From Methylomonas sp. (GTDB lineage Bacteria > Pseudomonadota > Gammaproteobacteria > Methylococcales > Methylomonadaceae): a DNA stretch of 18,052 nucleotides. The DNA is taken from the NCBI GenBank assembly GCA_026988195.1, contig JALSLS010000216.1:1-18052 (forward strand), given 5' to 3'. The number at the start of each line of letters is the position of its first letter. The stretch's first letter is position 1. A program made the translations under genes and the position numbers. Under the pieces are notes generated by a model. It saw only the letters and a program-made list of their open reading frames with translations. It was not told the origin of the DNA and searched no databases. Below are positions 16,237 to 18,052 of this stretch, piece after piece.

Positions 16237-16279
16237 GCTCTTAGCCCTTTCTCCCAAGCTGGGAGAAAGGGCTAAGAGC
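16237..16279. repeat. Perfect 20-base inverted repeat after cysN (possible terminator)
   Basis: Arms at 16237-16256 (starting GCTCTTAGCCC) and 16260-16279 are exact reverse complements around a 3-base AGC loop. The element lies 37 bases after the cysN stop on the minus strand. Such a hairpin would stop or stabilise the cysN transcript. No T-run follows on the minus strand, so it is not a textbook intrinsic terminator, and it may instead be a dispersed palindrome used as one. Confidence 0.7.
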
Positions 16280-16316
16280 GACTGTTACTTTTTATAGGGT
16301 AAGTAATTAGCTGTTA

Positions 16317-17936
16317 TCAAACTATTATGTTTTTTGCTTTTAAGGCCAGGTGAATGTCGTCTAATGATACGTTATCGGTATCAAAACTTAAATCGCAGCC
16401 TGAGCTTACTGTACAAATACAAATTAATCCTGCCTGTTTAACTACACCGATTGCTTCTTCTAAATTAGAAGTTAATACGATGACTGCATGACCATTATCA
16501 AATAATTTTCTTTCTAATTGGTAAGCGACTTGTTCTTTATTTGCACCTGTTAAAGCAATGGAAGCTGCTTTTTGAGAAAATCGTGCCGCACGCTCTTCAG
16601 TAGATACATGGCTTAATTCAAGCTCTGAACTAGAGCCTGTAATCATGCCGGCACCAACGGTAACATTCGTTAAGCGGTCGATAATAATAAATGATCCCGT
16701 GCCTTTGCTGCGATTATAAGCATCAAATACTACAGGCGCATTAACTGAAACAGTACACAAGCCAATTTCATTAAGTTGTAGGCTTTTAGCATCATGATGC
16801 TCAAGGGTATTCACATCAATGCGGTGTTGAATATTCGTAATTGAACCTGAAACGCTACGTGTTGCCAGTTTTAAAATATATTGCTTGCTGGGTGTCAGTG
16901 CACTCTCTGCCATCCAGACGATCTTGGCATCAAATTTATCGGCAACGGTTGGTAGATTATCGCTACTGACAATCGTATCGCCACGGCTAATATCAATTTC
17001 ATCATCCAAGGTTAAAGTAACTGCCATGGGTGGGAAAGCTTGTTCTAATTCGCCATCGAAAGTAACAATGGATTTAATTGTGCTGGTTTTTCCGGAAGGT
17101 AAAGCGGTAATTTTATCGCCTTTATGGAAAATACCAGAAGCTACCGTACCACAGAAACCTCGAAAATTGAGGTTAGGCCGATTAACATATTGCACCGGAA
17201 AGCGTGGGTCTTGGAAATTTTTATCACCCACGATTTCTACCGTTTCCAGTGTTTCCATCATAGTTTTACCCCTGTACCATGGCATGCTTACGCTTTTATT
17301 GACGACATTATCACCATCTAAAGCTGACAAGGGAATAAAGTGAATATCGTTTAAGCAATCAAGATCATCTACAAAACTCAAATAATCTGCTTTGATTTTT
17401 TCGTAGGTCTGTTCGCTGTAATCGACTAGGTCCATTTTATTGATAGCCACAATAATATGTTTAAGGCCTAATAAAGAGGCGATAAAACTGTGGCGTTTAG
17501 TTTGTGTTTGTACGCCATAACGTGCATCAATTAAGATCACTGCTAAGTCACAAGTCGAAGCACCCGTTGCCATGTTGCGCGTATATTGCTCATGCCCTGG
17601 GGTGTCAGCAATAATAAATTTTCGTGTTGAAGTTGAGAAGTAGCGGTAAGCCACGTCAATAGTAATACCTTGCTCGCGCTCTGCTTGTAGGCCATCAACT
17701 AATAAGGCTAAATCAATTTTCCCTGCACCGGTAGTGCCTGATTTAACGCTGTCAGATTGCACAGCGGCTAACTGGTCTTCATAAATCATTTTAGAGTCGT
17801 ACAGCAAACGCCCGATAAGCGTACTTTTGCCATCATCAACATTACCGCAGGTTAAAAAACGTAATAATTCTTTACGTTCGTGTTGTGCTAAATACGCATC
17901 TATATCGCTACTAATAAGATCTGACTGGTGTGACAT
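16317..17936 (-). CDS. cysN: Sulfate adenylyltransferase large subunit with vestigial APS kinase tail
   Basis: A 539-residue CysN, the GTPase subunit that with CysD makes adenosine phosphosulfate from sulfate and ATP in the cytoplasm. The GTP-binding motifs are complete: GNVDDGKSTLIGRLL (G1), DTPGHEQYTRNM (G3), NKMD (G4) and SAL (G5), followed by two beta-barrel domains. Ordinary CysN ends near residue 475. Here residues about 445-539 continue with sequence aligning to the start of APS kinase (STEERAARFSQKAAS, LERKLFDNGHAVIVL, VVKQAGLICICTVSS). The kinase P-loop GLSGxGKST is replaced by GANKEQ (464-469), the DGDNVR segment is missing, and the domain is about half normal length, so this tail cannot phosphorylate APS. 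The ATG has an AAGGA ribosome binding site at about 17948-17952. CysD would be expected upstream, beyond the right edge. Confidence 0.94.
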   Translation of the reverse strand: MSHQSDLISSDIDAYLAQHERKELLRFLTCGNVDDGKSTLIGRLLYDSKMIYEDQLAAVQSDSVKSGTTGAGKIDLALLVDGLQAEREQGITIDVAYRYFSTSTRKFIIADTPGHEQYTRNMATGASTCDLAVILIDARYGVQTQTKRHSFIASLLGLKHIIVAINKMDLVDYSEQTYEKIKADYLSFVDDLDCLNDIHFIPLSALDGDNVVNKSVSMPWYRGKTMMETLETVEIVGDKNFQDPRFPVQYVNRPNLNFRGFCGTVASGIFHKGDKITALPSGKTSTIKSIVTFDGELEQAFPPMAVTLTLDDEIDISRGDTIVSSDNLPTVADKFDAKIVWMAESALTPSKQYILKLATRSVSGSITNIQHRIDVNTLEHHDAKSLQLNEIGLCTVSVNAPVVFDAYNRSKGTGSFIIIDRLTNVTVGAGMITGSSSELELSHVSTEERAARFSQKAASIALTGANKEQVAYQLERKLFDNGHAVIVLTSNLEEAIGVVKQAGLICICTVSSGCDLSFDTDNVSLDDIHLALKAKNIIV

Positions 17937-17987
17937 GAGAAAATTTTTCCTTTAAAAATTTTAGGTAAAAGGTTCAAGGTAAAAAGA

Positions 17988-18052
17988 TCAAGAGCTTCTT
18001 GATTTTATAAGGGCATATAACATTTTTGATAGTTGTTCTGTTTCAGATTTCC
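17988..18052 (-). CDS. C-terminal end of a possible four-helix-bundle protein
   Basis: A minus-strand frame enters from the right edge and ends at TGA (17990-17988), giving about 20 residues, SETEQLSKMLYALIKSRSS. The amphipathic pattern with LSKMLYALIKS resembles the C-terminal helix of the S23 / four-helix-bundle family (23S rRNA intervening-sequence protein type), which often sits alone between unrelated genes. It ends 51 bases before cysN on the same strand. A small inverted repeat ATCAAGA / TCTTGAT (17987-17993 and 17997-18003), followed on the minus strand by CTTTTT, could be a weak terminator. The fragment is short, so this assignment is tentative; it is not the CysD C-terminus I would expect. 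Confidence 0.4.
   Translation of the reverse strand, partial: KSETEQLSKMLYALIKSRSS

Larger units (their letters stand above)
15845..16316. other. 472-base intergenic region between cysN and the ABC transporter gene
   Basis: Both neighbours are on the minus strand, so this is the end region of cysN and the leader of the ABC operon. It holds the inverted-repeat structure at 15932-16020 and the perfect hairpin at 16237-16279, listed separately. A 19-codon minus-strand ORF (15841-15900, ATGGCAGTG to TGA) ends on the ABC start with a 4-base overlap. It has no ribosome binding site and is only a candidate leader peptide. A minus-strand TTGTCA (16130-16125) has only a poor -10 partner. No RNA family or gene was recognised. 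Confidence 0.5.

Noticed and set aside
7409..16316. CRISPR array, tRNA or insertion sequence in the intergenic regions
   Set aside because: Repeats are palindromic and irregularly spaced, no cloverleaf was recognised, and no transposase frame is present.
16885..17343. A 152-codon plus-strand frame inside cysN
   Set aside because: It is a shadow of the conserved cysN reading frame with no family resemblance.

Overview
The window (about 41% G+C by eye) looks like a chromosomal segment of a gammaproteobacterium. The assimilatory sulfate-activation GTPase, the hyf-type membrane complex, the NtrC-type two-component pair and the small C-tract/G-tract intergenic palindromes would fit Methylococcales (type I methanotrophs) or a sulfur-oxidising relative. 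That placement is an inference from gene content. No rRNA, tRNA, CRISPR array or intact insertion sequence was seen.

Left part, plus strand (117-7408): a tightly packed six-gene operon, hyfB-hyfC-hyfE-hyfF-hyfG-hyfI. Junctions overlap by 1-4 bases except for the 9-base gap before hyfI. It encodes four membrane proteins related to complex I / group 4 hydrogenase proton-pumping subunits, plus a fused NuoC-NuoD-like large subunit and a NuoB-like iron-sulfur subunit. The large subunit has lost all four cysteines that would hold a [NiFe] centre (S230/S233 and S520/G523 stand at those positions), while the small subunit keeps its four cluster cysteines. There is no HyfD, no ferredoxin-like HyfA or HyfH, and no maturation gene. 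The product is therefore best read as a hydrogenase-related, ion-translocating complex of unknown redox chemistry, not a hydrogenase.

Middle, plus strand (7637-10446): a membrane histidine kinase overlapping by 4 bases with a sigma-54-dependent NtrC-family response regulator. Related palindromic repeats lie on both sides of this pair. The distal site also contains an embedded REP-like hairpin and sits between convergent operons.

Right part, minus strand (10651-15844): a three-gene type I secretion-like operon in the order ABC transporter, HlyD-family adaptor, TolC-family outer-membrane protein. The ABC protein keeps Walker A but has lost the Q-loop glutamine, the LSGGQ signature, the catalytic glutamate and the H-loop histidine. 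No substrate gene is visible. A 472-base intergenic region with two inverted-repeat structures separates it from cysN (16317-17936, minus). This cysN carries a shortened C-terminal remnant of an APS kinase domain without a P-loop. At the right edge is the C-terminal end of another minus-strand gene, possibly a four-helix-bundle protein.

Three independent proteins in this window keep a recognisable fold but lack expected catalytic residues: HyfG, the ABC ATPase and the CysC-like tail of CysN. The HyfG case is the strongest candidate for an under-described system.
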